Below are positions 13,499 through 22,869 of a stretch of DNA of 64,000 bases, piece after piece; positions within the stretch are counted from its first letter, which is position 1, and each line of letters begins with the position of its first letter. The position numbers were made by a program, and so were the translations under genes. The notes below the pieces were generated by a model. It saw nothing but the letters and a program-made list of their open reading frames with translations. It ran no database searches and was not told where the DNA came from. This stretch comes from MFD04580-c1 sp963702995 (GTDB lineage Bacteria > Planctomycetota > Phycisphaerae > Tepidisphaerales > Tepidisphaeraceae), in the NCBI GenBank assembly GCA_963702995.1, contig OY969783.1:4774001-4838000 (forward strand), in the 5' to 3' direction.

Positions 13499-14377
13499 TC
13501 ATGCCTCCTCGGTGACAAACGTCTTCCACCGATACCCGCTGCCGATGTTCACTGCTTTCACGCGGCCGGCGGGGCCGAGGCGCGCTTCGGCGGGGAGGTG
13601 GCTGTGGCCGCAGAAGACGCGGCTCACCTTCTCGTGCGCCAGGAGTGTTTGGCCGAGGCGCTCGGAGCCGAGATAGGCGCGGACGAAGCCCCATTGGCCG
13701 CCGAAGGCGGGCGGCAGCAGTTCGCGAAACGGGACGTGGTGGACGCAGGCGATGATATCGCGCACCTCGGGGCGGCCGGAGACGGCGGTGAGGTGGGTTT
13801 GCAGACGGACGACCGATTCTTCGGTGAACGCGCCATCGGAGCGGCGAAGCTTGACGAACTTTCCGTCGTTCCAGCGGGCGAAGACGTGCATGGCTTCCGG
13901 GGTGATGTCGTCCGGCGGCTGGAAGAGCGAGGCGTACTCGGAGAATCGGGCGGCCGCCCCGGGGGAGATCTTCTGTTCGTAAAAGCGCCGCGGGATGCCC
14001 AGCCCGGGGGCGGCGAAGGTGTAGTCGTACCAGCCCATCGTGCCGACGATCGCGATGTTCCCGGCTAGGAACGGGTCGGTCTCCAGCCAATGCCAGCCCA
14101 GCGAGCGGATGCGGGCGGGGAGCACGTGCTCGAAGAGTGCGTGGCTGTCGGGGCCGTGGGTCCAGAGGTCGTGGTTGCCGGCGATGAAGAGCTTCGGGCC
14201 GCTGAACTGGAAGCGGGTGAGGCAGTGCTCCAGCGCGTCGCCGTCGGCGACGGCGGCATCTCCGACGACGACGAGGACATCCCCGCCGGCCGCATTCATT
14301 CGGGTGATGACATCCTCGGCGAGCGGCTTCGATTTCGGATGGTTGTAATGCAGGTCAGCGGTGATCAGCAGCCGCAT
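13499..14377 (-). CDS. Calcineurin-like metallophosphoesterase
   Basis: 292 aa with the full set of metallophosphoesterase motifs in order: ITADLHYNH (D-x-H) at residue 4, VVVGDAAVADGD (GD), FIAGNHDLW (GNHD), ACVHHVPF and CGHSHLP (GHxH). No signal peptide, so it is probably cytosolic. The length and the GNHDLW signature fit the group of small uncharacterised phosphohydrolases; the substrate is unknown. The downstream gap carries REP-like repeats. Confidence 0.92.
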   Translation of the reverse strand: MRLLITADLHYNHPKSKPLAEDVITRMNAAGGDVLVVVGDAAVADGDALEHCLTRFQFSGPKLFIAGNHDLWTHGPDSHALFEHVLPARIRSLGWHWLETDPFLAGNIAIVGTMGWYDYTFAAPGLGIPRRFYEQKISPGAAARFSEYASLFQPPDDITPEAMHVFARWNDGKFVKLRRSDGAFTEESVVRLQTHLTAVSGRPEVRDIIACVHHVPFRELLPPAFGGQWGFVRAYLGSERLGQTLLAHEKVSRVFCGHSHLPAEARLGPAGRVKAVNIGSGYRWKTFVTEEA

Positions 14378-15106
14378 GCGGGGATGGTAGGGTTGCGCCG
14401 GTCAAATCAAAAGTGCAGCGGCTCCCGCGAAATCCTCTGCGCAGGGCTATCGCATTTGGCGTAAACGTGTTCGTAAGATGTTCGGTAGCGCCCTCTTCCC
14501 GAGCGTGACGGAGGAGACGAGGTTGGTGTTGGGCTTGTAGTGGTAGGTGTAAATTCGCGAAGAATGAACCAATGTGCGAAGGTTGGGTTAACACCCACGC
14601 ATTCCACTCCTGTGACGGATCCTCTCGGTCCTGACGGCGCCGGGACGGAGAGCACTAAGCGACCAAACTGCCGCCTGATCTCCCCCATAAACTCGACATT
14701 CTTTCCAGAAATACTCTTTTGCAAGTGACGTCGGTCTTACGGTCGCCGGGAAGATCTGACTGTTGTTAATGCCGAGAGAGGTAAGTTCTAAGGCCTGGTA
14801 TTTGTGCTCGCTCATAACAAACGATGTGGCGATCCACAAAATCACGACAGCACACCGATGGACCCGCCGGCCCATGATCAAACGAGCAAGCTGCATAACT
14901 ACCGGTCTCTTGAAGCTCATTCTGCGCCTTCGACATTGGAGCTTGTTTGCGTTTGCCGGGGAAGGGAAGGATTCGTCGGCACGGTCCACTAGGAATGCAA
15001 AACGGGAGAATGGGAAACGGGACAGTCTCCATCGCTATGAAAGGATGGGCTCCTCCTTGCCGGCCGCCCCGTCGCCCGGCGTCAGTCTGGCCGCCTCACG
15101 ATCTCA
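14378..15106. other. Gap with possible degraded minus-strand gene
   Basis: No well-supported gene. Two overlapping minus-strand frames (from about 14923 to 14588, and 14724 to 14407) could be one short, frameshifted protein: a hydrophobic start (MSFKRPVVMQLARLIMGRR, then AVVILWIATSFVMSEHKYQA) followed in the second frame by a Thr/Pro/Ser-rich tail. Base composition is lower in GC than neighbours. At 15018-15030 there is CGGGACAGTCTCC, resembling GGGACAG motifs near the transposases at 33 kb. Confidence 0.35.
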
Positions 15107-16354
15107 TCACTTCGCCGACACGCACGCCAGGTGCGACGCTGTCCGCAGGTACATGCGGCCGTTAGCGACGGCGGGCGTTGCGTGAGTGGTGTCGCCCAGG
15201 TCGAGGCGGCTGACGAGCTCGAAGTGGTCTGTGGCGCGGACGCCGATCAGTTCGCCGCGGTTGCTCATGGCCCAGAGGGTGTCGCCGCAGCAGACGGGGG
15301 AGCCGTAGAACTCGCCGCCGAGCTTTTCGGTCCAGATCGTGTCGCCGGTGGCGGCCGCTACGCAGGAGAGGGTGCCGTTGTCGGACCAGAGGAACAGCAG
15401 CTTCCCTTTGACGAGGGCGGTCGGGACGTAGGGCGGGATCTTGGTGAGCTTAAAGAGGGTGGCGGCCGGGCCGGCCGCGGGAGCGTGGATGGCGACGAGC
15501 TGGCGGTTCGAGCTTCCCTCGCCGCACGTGGCGAGCAGTTCTTCGTCGCCGATGACCAGCGGCGAACCGATCGTGCGGGCGTTTAACGCGTCGCCGAGCT
15601 GCCAGACCGCTTCGCCCGTCCGCACGTCAATCGCGGTGATACCGCTCGCCTTGCTTGTCACCAGGAGCTGCGGTTTCCCGCCGGGCGGGGTGTAAAGGCA
15701 TGGGGTGGCGCTTGAGGTCTTGTCACTGCTCTTGCGCTGGGCGACCCAGACTTTCTTCCCGCTCTGGCGATCCAGGGCAATGATGGAGCTTTGCGGCCCT
15801 TCCTGATCGTTGGAGACGATCAGCATCTCGCCAACGACGATCGGCGACGCGCCGCTCCCCCACTGGCTTGTGAACGCTCCCAGCGTCTGCCGCCAGCGCT
15901 CCTTTCCGTCGTGGCCCAGGGCGACGACGGTGTATTCGCCTGGCGTCGTGAAGGAGACATAAACCCCCAGCTCATCGACCGCCGGGCTCGACGACGCGAA
16001 GTTGTTCTCGCGGTGCTGCGGATAGGGGTGCGAGGGGTACGATACCCGCCAGAGCACGTGCCCGTCTTTTCCGCACAGGCAGAGGATGGTGCGCTCGGCC
16101 GTCTTCCCGTCGCCGCAGGTGAGGTAGACGCGATCGCCAACGGCGGGGTCGGTGCGGACGGCGGGGGAGGAATGGCCGATGCCGGGCAGATCCACTTTCC
16201 AGTCGAGATCGGCTTCGCGGATCGGTTTCGAGAACGCATCGGCCGCCATTCCTGACCCATTGGGCCCGCGGAAGCGCGCCCAGTCTTCAGCCGGCGCAGT
16301 TCGTACGATGAGCCCGGCGGCGATGAGGGCGAGACAGGCGACGTGACGATGCAT
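15107..16354 (-). CDS. Secreted PQQ-like beta-propeller repeat protein
   Basis: 415 aa with a signal peptide (MHRHVACLALIAAGLI, cleavage near APAED). Blade motifs include DWARFRGPNGSG, DGHVLWRVSYP, DGKERWRQTLGAF, SGKKVWVAQ, TGEAVWQL and TGDTIWTEKLGG. The N-terminal WxxFRGPNGxG sequence is characteristic of planctomycete PQQ-repeat proteins. ATG 16354 is preferred over 16360 because AGAAGG then sits 6 nt upstream. It is the second such propeller within 5 kb; the two share architecture but not the Gly-rich linker. Confidence 0.88.
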   Translation of the reverse strand: MHRHVACLALIAAGLIVRTAPAEDWARFRGPNGSGMAADAFSKPIREADLDWKVDLPGIGHSSPAVRTDPAVGDRVYLTCGDGKTAERTILCLCGKDGHVLWRVSYPSHPYPQHRENNFASSSPAVDELGVYVSFTTPGEYTVVALGHDGKERWRQTLGAFTSQWGSGASPIVVGEMLIVSNDQEGPQSSIIALDRQSGKKVWVAQRKSSDKTSSATPCLYTPPGGKPQLLVTSKASGITAIDVRTGEAVWQLGDALNARTIGSPLVIGDEELLATCGEGSSNRQLVAIHAPAAGPAATLFKLTKIPPYVPTALVKGKLLFLWSDNGTLSCVAAATGDTIWTEKLGGEFYGSPVCCGDTLWAMSNRGELIGVRATDHFELVSRLDLGDTTHATPAVANGRMYLRTASHLACVSAK

Positions 16355-16528
16355 AAGCATCCTTCTTCAGGGAACGACAGCGGGATGTTGCGAAGCCGCA
16401 AACTACGCGCTTTACCGCTGATCTCCGATCCCGTTGGCGGGCGCGGGCGGGCTCTTGCAAGCGTGGACGCTAGCGCTCACATCTAACACTACAGCGCTGA
16501 ACAGCCGCAAAGCCTTGCCAAGAAAGAT

Positions 16529-16660
16529 AAATCCGAAGCACGAAGTCGCAAGGAAGCGGAAAGGAGGACGAAGCGGAAAACGATGCTCCTTCCGCATCCG
16601 CTTTGATCGGTTTTCTTTCTTTCCGCTTGGTCACTCCTTCGGATTTCGGGCTTCGGATTT
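16529..16660. repeat. Inverted repeat built on AAATCCGAAGCACGAA (family G)
   Basis: AAATCCGAAGCACGAA at 16529-16544 faces two imperfect reverse copies (CCTTCGGATTT and GGGCTTCGGATTT) at 16636-16660. The same word recurs at 19480. It occupies the gene-free gap 16361-16855, along with A/G-rich sequence. Confidence 0.7.
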
Positions 16661-16855
16661 GGCCTTCTTCGTTACGCCGCGTTCGATCGGATCGCGGAGG
16701 CTTCGCGGGAGAAGCTTGGCCCCGGAAAAGCAGTGTCGCGCCCTTGCGCGAAGCGGTAGGACGTCAACAGGGGCGTTCCAAGGCAGAAGTCTTTTCAGTC
16801 TTGGCGATTCTTGCCCCTGGCGTCCCTGGCGTCTTGGCGTTCAATTCTTTGAAGC

Positions 16856-17725
16856 TCACCGAGCGTCGATGTACTCGACCTCTCCGGCGTCCGGGACCAG
16901 GCCGGCCTTGGCGCCTTCTTTCAGCAGCAGCGAGATCGCCTCGCGGCCGCGGGGGCCGTAATCGACGGTCCAGTGGTTCACGTACATGCCGACGAACTGG
17001 TCGGCCAGGCCGCGGTCGAGGTCGCGGCCGAATTGGAGGGCATATTCGACGGCTTCGCGGCGGTGGCCGAGGCTGAATTGGATCGACTGCTTCAGGATGT
17101 CCGTCACCTCGCGCATCGTCTCGCGGCCGAGGTCTTTGCGGATGCAGTTCCCGCCCAGCGGAAGCGGCAAGCCCGTCTTCTCCGACCACCACTTGCCCAG
17201 GTCCACCACCAGGTGCAACCCGAGCCGCTGGAAGGTGAGCTGCCCCTCGTGAATGATCAACCCCGCGTCGGCCTTGCCTTCGGCGACATAAGCGGGGATC
17301 TGGTCGAACTCGACGACCTTATACTGAAACGCTTCACCCGCTTTGCCTATGCAAAGCTGGAGGCTGAGGAACGCGGTTGTCAGCTCGCCGGGGATGGCGA
17401 TGGTCTTGCCACGCAGGTCGGCCAGGGACATCGGCTTGGGCGTGATGACCATCGGCCCGTAGCCGTCCCCCATGCTCGAGCCGCAACTGGTCAGGGCGTA
17501 CTTGTCGGCCACGTAAGGGTAAGCGTGGATCGAGATCGCGGTGATCTCCAGGTCGCCCCGGCGAGCGCGGATGTTCAGCGTCTGGATGTCCTGCAGCACG
17601 TGCTCGAACCGGTAGCGGCCGGTGGGGAGCAGCCCCTTCGCCAGCCCGTAGAACATGAAGGCGTCGTCCGGGTCGGGGGAATGACCAAGGCGGAGCAACT
17701 GGGTGTCGGATGGCGCGGAGATCAT
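16856..17725 (-). CDS. mqnD: 1,4-dihydroxy-6-naphthoate synthase (futalosine menaquinone pathway)
   Basis: Converts cyclic dehypoxanthinyl futalosine to 1,4-dihydroxy-6-naphthoate in menaquinone synthesis. The 289-aa product has a periplasmic-binding-protein-like fold and the family sequences LRLGHSPDPDDAFMFYGLA, ITAISIHAYPYVADKYAL, SSMGDGYGPMVI and GLPLPLGGNC. The catalytic-type histidine is in AGLIIHEGQLTF. ATG 17725 gives the usual length; the frame upstream to 17932 has no family similarity. Other mqn genes are not in this window. Confidence 0.95.
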   Translation of the reverse strand: MISAPSDTQLLRLGHSPDPDDAFMFYGLAKGLLPTGRYRFEHVLQDIQTLNIRARRGDLEITAISIHAYPYVADKYALTSCGSSMGDGYGPMVITPKPMSLADLRGKTIAIPGELTTAFLSLQLCIGKAGEAFQYKVVEFDQIPAYVAEGKADAGLIIHEGQLTFQRLGLHLVVDLGKWWSEKTGLPLPLGGNCIRKDLGRETMREVTDILKQSIQFSLGHRREAVEYALQFGRDLDRGLADQFVGMYVNHWTVDYGPRGREAISLLLKEGAKAGLVPDAGEVEYIDAR

Positions 17726-17950
17726 ACGCCCAGTATAGGGAAGGGCGGCGCGGGCCGAAAGTCGCTTCACCGGTTTCACGGGTTTCAAGCGTCGCGATCG
17801 GGGCATCATTGTCCGCCGCAAGCGATAACCTTGCGCCCGCGGCAGCCATGAAGCTTGAAACTCGTCGCCGCGCTTCGGAAAATCGAGCGGTGGCAGTCCG
17901 CGCCTTCGGAGGCGATTGAGGTCGTGCGGCATTTCCCGAGGGAATCAATC

Positions 17951-18259
17951 GTGTTACTCGCCGAGATCAGCATGTGGCCGATGGACAAGGGGGAGAGCGT
18001 CGGGCAGTACGTTGCCGGTCTTCTCGACATCATCGACCGGAGCGGGCTCCCCTATAAGCTGGGGCCGCTGGGGACGTGCGTCGAAGGGGAGTGGGATGAG
18101 GTGATGGCCGTCTTCAAGCAGTGCCACGAGCACCTGGCGGCCCAGTCCACCCGGATCGCGTGCACGATCAAGATGGACTGGCGCAAGGGGCACTCCGGCA
18201 GCATCGAAAACAAGGTCCGCTCGGTCGAGGCGAAGCTGGGGCGCCGGCTCAACACCTGA
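17951..18259 (+). CDS. Thiamine-binding protein, MTH1187/YkoF family
   Basis: A 102-aa single-domain member of the MTH1187 (DUF77) family, which binds thiamine-type ligands. It shows AEISMWPMDKGESVGQYVAG at the start, then GLPYKLGPLGTCVEGEWDEV and the C-terminal CTIKMDWRKG. GTG 17951 is chosen because GAGGGAA lies 6 nt upstream and the family starts here; the open frame upstream would add 32 unrelated residues overlapping the mqnD leader. It is divergent from mqnD. Confidence 0.88.
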   Translation: MLLAEISMWPMDKGESVGQYVAGLLDIIDRSGLPYKLGPLGTCVEGEWDEVMAVFKQCHEHLAAQSTRIACTIKMDWRKGHSGSIENKVRSVEAKLGRRLNT

Positions 18260-18324
18260 CGGGCTTGAGCCGGCGCCCTGTTCCGCAGTGGCTTCTCTTG
18301 CCATTGGGTTTCTAAACGGGCGGC

Positions 18325-19330
18325 TTACTTCGCCGGCGCCTTCAGCTTATCGATCAGGTAAGACGCGACGGTCGGATGCTTGACGTCCGGGGCGCCGGGG
18401 TAGACCAGCTCGCACGGGACGCCCATCTCCTTGCAGTGCTCCTGGAGCTTGACGCCGAAGTTGGAGGTGTGCGTTGGGTCCTTCTGGTCCTGGCCCAGCG
18501 CGGGGGGCGCTGTAGATGAGATAGACCGGCGGGTCATCCGACGAGACCAGGGCGTAGGGCGAATACTCGGCGATCCAGGGGAGGATCTTTTCGCGGCCGG
18601 CGTAGAACTCGTCGAACTGCGAAACCTTCTTCTCCTTATCGCCGCTGAAGCCGAAGGCATGGCCGCCGTATTTGCTGTTGGGGGTCCACTCCCGCATCTG
18701 CTTGGGGTCGAGCGTTGTCTGCGCGGCGGTGACGGCGGCGCACCAGAGCCGCGTGGATTCATGGGCGATGGGGTCGCTGCTGGTGGGGTCGGCCATGTCC
18801 GGATGAAAGTCGAGCCAAAGGCTCGAGCAGGCCCCGGCAGAGCCGCCCGAAGCGCCGATCCGCTGCTTGTCGATGTTCCATTCGCTCGCCTTGCTCCGGA
18901 CGAACTGAAGGGCGCGGGCGGCATCCCATAGCGGCCCCTTCACCGGCGGCACGACTTTGTCGGCGGTTGCCTCGGGGATGAAGCGATATTCGATTGACAC
19001 GACCGAGATCCCCGCCTTGCGCATCTCGCCAATGAGGCCGCCGAGGCCCGATGCCTTATTGCCGCCCGTCCAGCCGCCGCCATGGATGTAGAACAAGAGC
19101 GGCGTCGGCTTGTCCGAGTCGGCCTTCCAGAAGTCCATCACCTGCTTGGGGTGCGGGCCGTACGCGACATCCGCCAGCGTCGGCTTGGGAAGGGCGGGCT
19201 GACTGGCGGCCTTGGGTCGGGTGGCCGGTTTGGGGCTCGCGGGTGGCGGGGTCGTGGCGGGCGCGTCGGCGGCGCGGGCGGCGCCGCACAGAAGGCCGAG
19301 ACAGAGAACAATCGCGACGTGTTTTTTCAT
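18325..19330 (-). CDS. Secreted alpha/beta hydrolase, BD-FAE/esterase type (frameshifted)
   Basis: Signal peptide (MKKHVAIVLCLGLLCGAARA) and a Pro/Ala/Lys linker are followed by an alpha/beta-hydrolase domain. The oxyanion segment is LLFYIHGGGWTGG, and the nucleophile elbow is GASGGSAGA (G-x-S-x-G). The last quarter changes frame at a six-G run, 18502-18507: the first frame ends in nonsense, while the other frame continues ALGQDQKDPTHTSNFGVKL and ends HPTVASYLIDKLKAPAK at 18325. The C-terminal HPT provides the catalytic histidine. The homopolymer position suggests a sequence error and an intact gene. Likely role: cleavage of ester-linked groups on polysaccharides. Confidence 0.85.
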
Positions 19331-19478
19331 GGGGTCACCGGCTGAACATTGAGCGTTGATCGCCCGATCGCGCCGACAGGCCGGGCGATCGGCTCGATCC
19401 TCAATACCGGCGGAAGGCGGAAATGTGAACGAGCGGCCGCAGGGCGCTACCGCGCTGCTAGAGCCTAAGAAGAACGTC

Positions 19479-19603
19479 AAAAATCCGAAGCACGGAACCC
19501 GAAGGAATGAGAAATCGAAAAGGAAGAAACCGGATTCAAGCGAGAGGATGATCTCCGCTTTGCCTTTGTTTGAAGTTCGTTGAGATTTCGTGCTTCGGAT
19601 TTT
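19479..19603. repeat. Perfect 15-bp inverted repeat (family G)
   Basis: AAAATCCGAAGCACG at 19480-19494 is exactly reverse-complementary to 19589-19603. It shares its word with 16529-16544. It lies in the 360-nt gap between the divergently placed esterase start and the end of cheB. Confidence 0.8.
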
Positions 19604-19690
19604 CTGATTCGGAAAGGCTTGATCGCGGATTCAGCGATGTAGGTTTAGGAGGGCCGGTTGACGAGGATCGGCGGCCAAGCCCTGCGTGCC

Positions 19691-20847
19691 CTACGCGATC
19701 GATTCGGCGAGATGGAGCAGCGTTCGGGCGATGTCGCCGAGGGGGACGACTTTCTCGGCCGCCCCGACCTTGATCGCTTCCATCGGCATTCCAAACACGA
19801 CGCAGGTGGACTCATCCTCGGCAAGGGTGTGAGCGCCGGCGCGGCGCATCGCCAGCAGGCCTGTGGACCCGTCGGCGCCCATTCCGGTGAGCACGGCGCC
19901 GACCGCCCGCGCCCGGCGCACCGGGCCACCGAGTTGAACAGCACCTCGACGCTGGGGCGCTGGTGGAAGACTTCCGGCCCATGGCGGATATCGATGGCCC
20001 AGCGCCCCGGCACGCCGCGCACGATCATGTGGAAGCCGCCCGGGGCGATCAGTACGCGGCCGGCGGCGACGGCGTCGCCATCGGCGGCCTCTTTCACTCG
20101 AACGGCGCAGCAGCGGTCCAGTCGCTCGGCGAAGCTGGCCGTGAACTTTGGCGGCATGTGCTGCACGATCACGATCGGCGGGGCGTTCCCCGGCAGAGCG
20201 GTCAGGACCTCGGTCAGCGCCTGCACGCCGCCGGTTGACGCGCCAATGGCGATCAGGACATCGTCGCGGCCGGGCTTGATCGAGGCGACGTGAGGCCCCG
20301 CTGTCGCGCTGGCCGCCGCCGCGAGGCGCGTGGGGGAGGCCGTAGGCCGGGCGGCGGCCGCGGGAGCTGCGCAGTCGTCGCCGCTGAAAGCCCTCACCCT
20401 GGATAGGGCGGCCGCCTTCACCTTCTGGACCAGCACCGGGCCCAGGCCGGCAACGGTGTAGGCCGAGCCGGGCTTGGAGAGGACGTCCACAGCGCCGGCG
20501 GACATCGCCTCGATCGCGGTCTGGGTGCCGTGCGCCGTTAACGAACTGATGACGATGGTCGGGAGCGGGTGGTGTCGCATCAGCGCCCGAAGGAAGGTGA
20601 TGCCGTCCATGCGCGGCATCTCGACGTCGAGGGTCAGCACGTCGGGCTCAAACTCGACGATCATGTCCCGTGCGACGTACGGGTCGGGCGCGGCGCCGAC
20701 GACCTTGAGCATCGGGTCCCGCTCGAGTTCGCGTGCGATCATCTTTCGGACGACCGCCGAATCGTCCACGACCAGAACCTTCACCGGCCGGTCCACTCCG
20801 GGGCGATGCCCGCCGCCTCCGCGGATCGATTGGATCGTGGCCGCCAT
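19691..20847 (-). CDS. cheB: Chemotaxis protein-glutamate methylesterase CheB (frameshifted)
   Basis: Removes methyl groups from, and deamidates, chemoreceptors. The N-terminal receiver has VKVLVVDDSAVVRKMI and LTLDVEMPRMDGITFLRAL (phospho-Asp). After an Ala/Pro linker, the esterase domain has the nucleophile IGASTGGVQAL, the catalytic-histidine segment IVQHMPPKFTASFAERLD and, in a second frame, LTGMGADGSTGLLAM with the catalytic Asp. The frame changes near 19915-19930 (GTGGCCCGGTGCGCC); without correction the protein would lose its last 75 residues. It is the last gene of the che operon. Confidence 0.93.
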
Positions 20848-20973
20848 ATCCAGCTCGCTTCAAGTTTCCGACCGGAAGGGCACCGCAGGCGGGGCCGTCG
20901 AGGTCGCTCTCGCCGCCGGGCGGAGGCTCAGGGCGTGGGTCCGGGGATAGGATTGGGCCCGGCCCGCGAATAA

Positions 20974-21001
20974 GTGCCGCCGGTGCTCGCACCGGCGGCA
21001 C
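20974..21001. repeat. Single REP-like hairpin (family A)
   Basis: Perfect 12-bp inverted repeat GTGCCGCCGGTG / CACCGGCGGCAC with a CTCG loop, in the cheX-cheB gap. It is a solitary copy of the unit that occurs as opposed pairs elsewhere. Confidence 0.85.
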
Positions 21002-21082
21002 CTCGGATCACAGCGCGTCCCGCCATCGTGCCTCGAACGGTCCGCTGAACTTAGGGACGAACACCGGCGGGGCATGGCGCGT

Positions 21083-21765
21083 TTAGTGCGGCCGCGAGTC
21101 GCACGCGCTTCGGGGGCCGGCGTCTGAGATCGGCTCGGCGGCCGCCCGGACGCGGATCGCGAAATCAAACCCGTCGGCGTCGAAGAACGCCGCGCCGCCC
21201 GCCTCGGCGAACGACTGCCACGCGTTTGGGCCGGCCGGGGCGAGCGTCGGGATGCCGACGTCCAGAGCCACAGGGTCGCCAGGCCCCGAACGGCGGGCGG
21301 CGTGCCGCGTCTCGGCGTGCCCCGTCTCGGCGTCCCCCGTCGCGGCGTACCTCGTCGCGGCGTGCCCCGTCTCGGCGTCCCCCGTCGCGGCGTACCTCGT
21401 CACAAAGTCGCCGCAAGTGACGTTCAGGAGTTCCTTCAGGACGTCAATCGCGCGGGCGTCCACCTCCGGGTCGTCCGGGGCGGCGGCGGTGAGGTTCGCC
21501 GCCAACAGGCGCCCGAACCCGCGGGGCGCCAGGAGGTCCAGTTCGCCCCGGGCCCCGCCGCGCCCCGTGAAGCGGATCGACACAAAGAGCAGTTCGGCGG
21601 GCGCGTCGGGGGCTTGTTCCAGGGGGGCGGCACAGACGAACGCCATGGTCTCCAGCGCGAGCGTGAGCGATTCGCCCAGCTCGGGCGGGGCGTCGCCGGC
21701 TTGGGCGGCGGCGCGGGCGCGGCGGAAGCGGAGCGGGTCGGCCCCAGGGCGGCGGCATTAGACAT
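21083..21765 (-). CDS. CheX/CheC-like chemotaxis phosphatase (frameshifted, with internal repeat)
   Basis: Likely dephosphorylates CheY. The domain reads LGESLTLALETMAFVCAAPL, then RGELDLLAPRGFGRLLAANL and AIDVLKELLNVTCGDFV, matching the E-x2-N active-site helix (KELLN) of CheC/CheX proteins. The end has FFDADGFDFAIRV. Between the helix and the last strands is a run of seven 5-aa repeats (TRYAA, TGDAE, TGHAA...). ATG 21765 overlaps the cheY stop by 8 nt, but after MSNAAALG a one-base deletion at a GGGG run (about 21742) is needed to reach the main frame. Assignment to CheX rather than CheC is by context and a single active-site helix. Confidence 0.7.
21299..21404. repeat. In-frame 15-bp tandem repeat inside the CheX-like gene
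   Basis: About seven copies of a 15-nt unit (GGCGTNCCYCGTCNC on the plus strand). They are organised as a higher-order 45-nt repeat, each copy encoding five residues. The unit length keeps frame, so copy-number change would alter only linker length. Confidence 0.85.
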
Positions 21766-22189
21766 GGGTGGGCTCCAGGATGCGGGTCAACAGGTCGCGA
21801 ACCGCTTCGGGCGTAAACGGCTTACGCAGGTAGCCGCGGGCGCCGGCCTTACGGAGCGCGGTGATCTGCCCCAGGTCCGGCTTGGCGGAGACGATGACCA
21901 CCGGGATCGAGCGCGTCTCCGGCTCGGCGAGGATGCGGCCGATCATCTCCACCCCGTCCATCTCCGGCATGTTCAGGTCGGCCATAATCAGATCAACCCG
22001 CCGGGTCTCGAGCAGGTCGAGCGCCTCGCGGCCGTTGCTCGCCTCGAAGAAGACGGGCTCGGGCTCGTGGCCGGCATCGCCGGGGCCGGACGGGGGCGCG
22101 CCACCCTCGATGCCCGAGAGCCGGATCGCGCGTTTGATCATGGCGCGCATCGTGGCCGAGTCGTCAACGATGAGAAAGCGGTAAGCCAT
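21758..22189 (-). CDS. cheY: Chemotaxis response regulator CheY
   Basis: A 143-aa single receiver domain: FLIVDDSATMRAMIKRAIR at the start, phospho-acceptor in DLIMADLNMPEMDGVEMI, the conserved Ser in VVIVSAKPDLGQ, and the switch lysine in GYLRKPFTPEAV. An insert of about 15 Gly/Pro-rich residues lies after the first helix (EGGAPPSGPGDAGHEPEP). ATG 22189 follows GAAGAGG. The frame upstream to 22237 is not similar to the family. It sits between cheD and the cheX-like gene. Confidence 0.93.
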   Translation of the reverse strand: MAYRFLIVDDSATMRAMIKRAIRLSGIEGGAPPSGPGDAGHEPEPVFFEASNGREALDLLETRRVDLIMADLNMPEMDGVEMIGRILAEPETRSIPVVIVSAKPDLGQITALRKAGARGYLRKPFTPEAVRDLLTRILEPTHV

Positions 22190-22233
22190 CTGAGACCTCT
22201 TCCCGTGTTCGCCGCCCCAAGGCGGCCGTCCCC

Positions 22234-22788
22234 TCAAAGGTGCGTTGTTTCCCCTCGCGACCGGATCGTGACCGCGCCGCCGGATAGATGCATGGACAGC
22301 GTGCGCGGGGCATCGCCGCCGAGGTCCTGCCCCGCGATCAGCAGCCCATGCTGCCAGAGCACCTTCCGAATGGCGGCCTGATTGCGACGCCCGATCGCGA
22401 ACGCGTCGTTCGGGCTGATGATCTGGGCGGCCCCGGCCAGCTTGATCTGGAGCCGCGTCTTACGGGCCCCTTTCGACATCGCGTGGTCCAGGAGGGCCTG
22501 CACGCCCGTGTCGGCGAACATGGCGGGCTGGGAGGCGGCCTTGGCTTTGTCCAGGTTCGAATCCGGAAGCTGAAAATGGAGCATCCCGCCCACTCTGGCG
22601 ACCGGGTCGTACGCGGTCACGCCGATGCACGAGCCGAGCGAGTAGGTGACGATGCAAGCCCGAGCATCATCGGTTACCCGTAAATCCGCGACGCCCACCA
22701 CGACCAGGCACGACGAAGGCGCTGCCGCCGACGGCGGTGCGAAGGCCGAACTGCTAACGAATGCCGTCACTGGGTCCCTCTGTTCCAA
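22234..22788 (-). CDS. cheD: Chemoreceptor glutamine deamidase CheD
   Basis: 184 aa. The catalytic cysteine is in IVTYSLGSCIGVTAYD, the histidine in GGMLHFQLPD, and the conserved substrate-side segment is KLAGAAQIISPNDAFAIGRRN. An N-terminal tail of about 28 Ala/Ser/Pro-rich residues precedes the domain. CheD deamidates receptor glutamines and interacts with CheC-type phosphatases, consistent with the nearby CheX-like gene. Confidence 0.93.
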   Translation of the reverse strand: MEQRDPVTAFVSSSAFAPPSAAAPSSCLVVVGVADLRVTDDARACIVTYSLGSCIGVTAYDPVARVGGMLHFQLPDSNLDKAKAASQPAMFADTGVQALLDHAMSKGARKTRLQIKLAGAAQIISPNDAFAIGRRNQAAIRKVLWQHGLLIAGQDLGGDAPRTLSMHLSGGAVTIRSRGETTHL

Positions 22789-22869
22789 AGGCCGGGCGAT
22801 CCGGCTGCGTCAACCCTTCCATCGTCCATTTCGGCCGCCGGCTCATCCCGCGGCCGCCGAGCCCCCTTG

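Noticed and set aside
22551..22565. GGTTCGAATCC, a tRNA T-loop-like word
   Set aside because: It is inside the coding sequence of cheD and no acceptor, D or anticodon stems can be drawn around it.
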